DNA of 46,976 nucleotides, taken from contig CAMRBZ010000004.1 of NCBI GenBank assembly GCA_947040595.1, positions 1 through 46,976 on the forward strand, given 5' to 3'. This document shows positions 46,900 to 46,976 of the stretch, piece by piece (position 1 is the stretch's first letter; each line of letters begins with the position of its first letter). The position numbers were made by a program, and so were the translations under genes. The notes under the pieces are model-generated. The model had not been told where the DNA came from, made no database searches, and worked only from the letters and a program-made list of their open reading frames with translations. The DNA comes from an uncultured Enterovibrio sp. Its GTDB lineage: Bacteria; Pseudomonadota; Gammaproteobacteria; Enterobacterales; Vibrionaceae.

Positions 46900-46976
46900 T
46901 ATACCCGTCGCCTTTGAAACTGCGTGGGTGTTGGCAGCTCTCGCTCAGGCCAATCACAGAGTCCATCTATGCTCAG
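46900..46976 (+). repeat. ERIC-like repeat cut by window end
   Basis: TATACCCGTCGCCTTTGAAA, GCGTGGGTGTTGGCAG, CTATGCTCAG: the first 77 bp of a well-kept copy; the rest is outside the window. Confidence 0.9.

Larger units (their letters stand above)
46276..46976. other. Intergenic right end with repeat fragments
   Basis: About 700 bp without a supported gene. Holds ERIC-like fragments at 46348-46380 and 46580-46645, an 11-bp perfect inverted repeat at 46752-46785 (TCAAAAACCCC..GGGGTTTTTGA, terminator-like but with no gene before it) and the start of a complete ERIC-like copy at 46900. Confidence 0.5.

Overview
The window looks like chromosomal core sequence from a gammaproteobacterium close to Vibrionales/Enterobacterales. 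GC content is in the low 40s percent by eye; it was not computed. The gene blocks are syntenic with those groups: yfbR/alaA, menFDHBCE, priC-ybaM, ybaN-apt-dnaX-ybaB-recR, htpG-adk-hemH-gsk, and gltA facing sdhCDAB-sucABCD. A rhombosortase beside alaA and the men operon, an OmpU-like porin and a family II (Mn) pyrophosphatase lean towards Vibrionaceae. The assignment is inference from protein similarity as I recognise it; no search was run.

Layout. 1-1538: a broken transposase remnant, one repeat and otherwise unassigned sequence. 1539-4011: yfbR, rhombosortase, alaA. 4504-11592: a complete, tightly packed menaquinone operon, menF-menD-menH-menB-menC-menE. 11686-15450: a TM2-domain protein, a Tim44-like protein, a TIGR02647-type small protein and a Na+/amino-acid symporter. 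15451-19875 (minus strand): dinG, a TauE/SafE permease, priC and a 58-aa ybaM. 20396-23965: OmpU-like porin, DUF2057 protein, a 38-aa membrane peptide, ybaN and apt. 24064-33597: dnaX, ybaB, recR, a small secreted protein, htpG, adk, hemH, gsk. 33806-45214: gltA, the succinate dehydrogenase operon and the 2-oxoglutarate dehydrogenase/succinyl-CoA synthetase genes, a contiguous TCA-cycle block. 45355-46275: Mn-dependent pyrophosphatase. The right end carries only repeats.

Genes with shared roles: the men enzymes make the menaquinone ring for anaerobic respiration; gltA-sdh-suc supply the oxidative TCA arm and feed quinone through complex II; dnaX, ybaB, recR, priC and dinG act in replication, restart and repair; apt, adk and gsk handle purine salvage and balance.

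The main non-coding feature is a family of about 127-bp imperfect palindromes with TATACCC...GGGTATA ends. I recognise it as ERIC/IRU-type. There are about nine recognisable copies or halves plus decayed relics. One copy supplies the last codons of priC, one internally deleted copy lies between sucB and sucC, and one sits just upstream of the 38-aa membrane peptide.

I found no CRISPR array, prophage, defence island, tRNA or rRNA, and no clear undescribed multi-gene system. The best second-look items are the dnaX frameshift cassette (with an unusual hexapeptide repeat just upstream), the menH readthrough into menB at a poly-A tract, the altered Fe-S cysteine pattern in DinG, the ERIC placements and the 38-aa membrane peptide.
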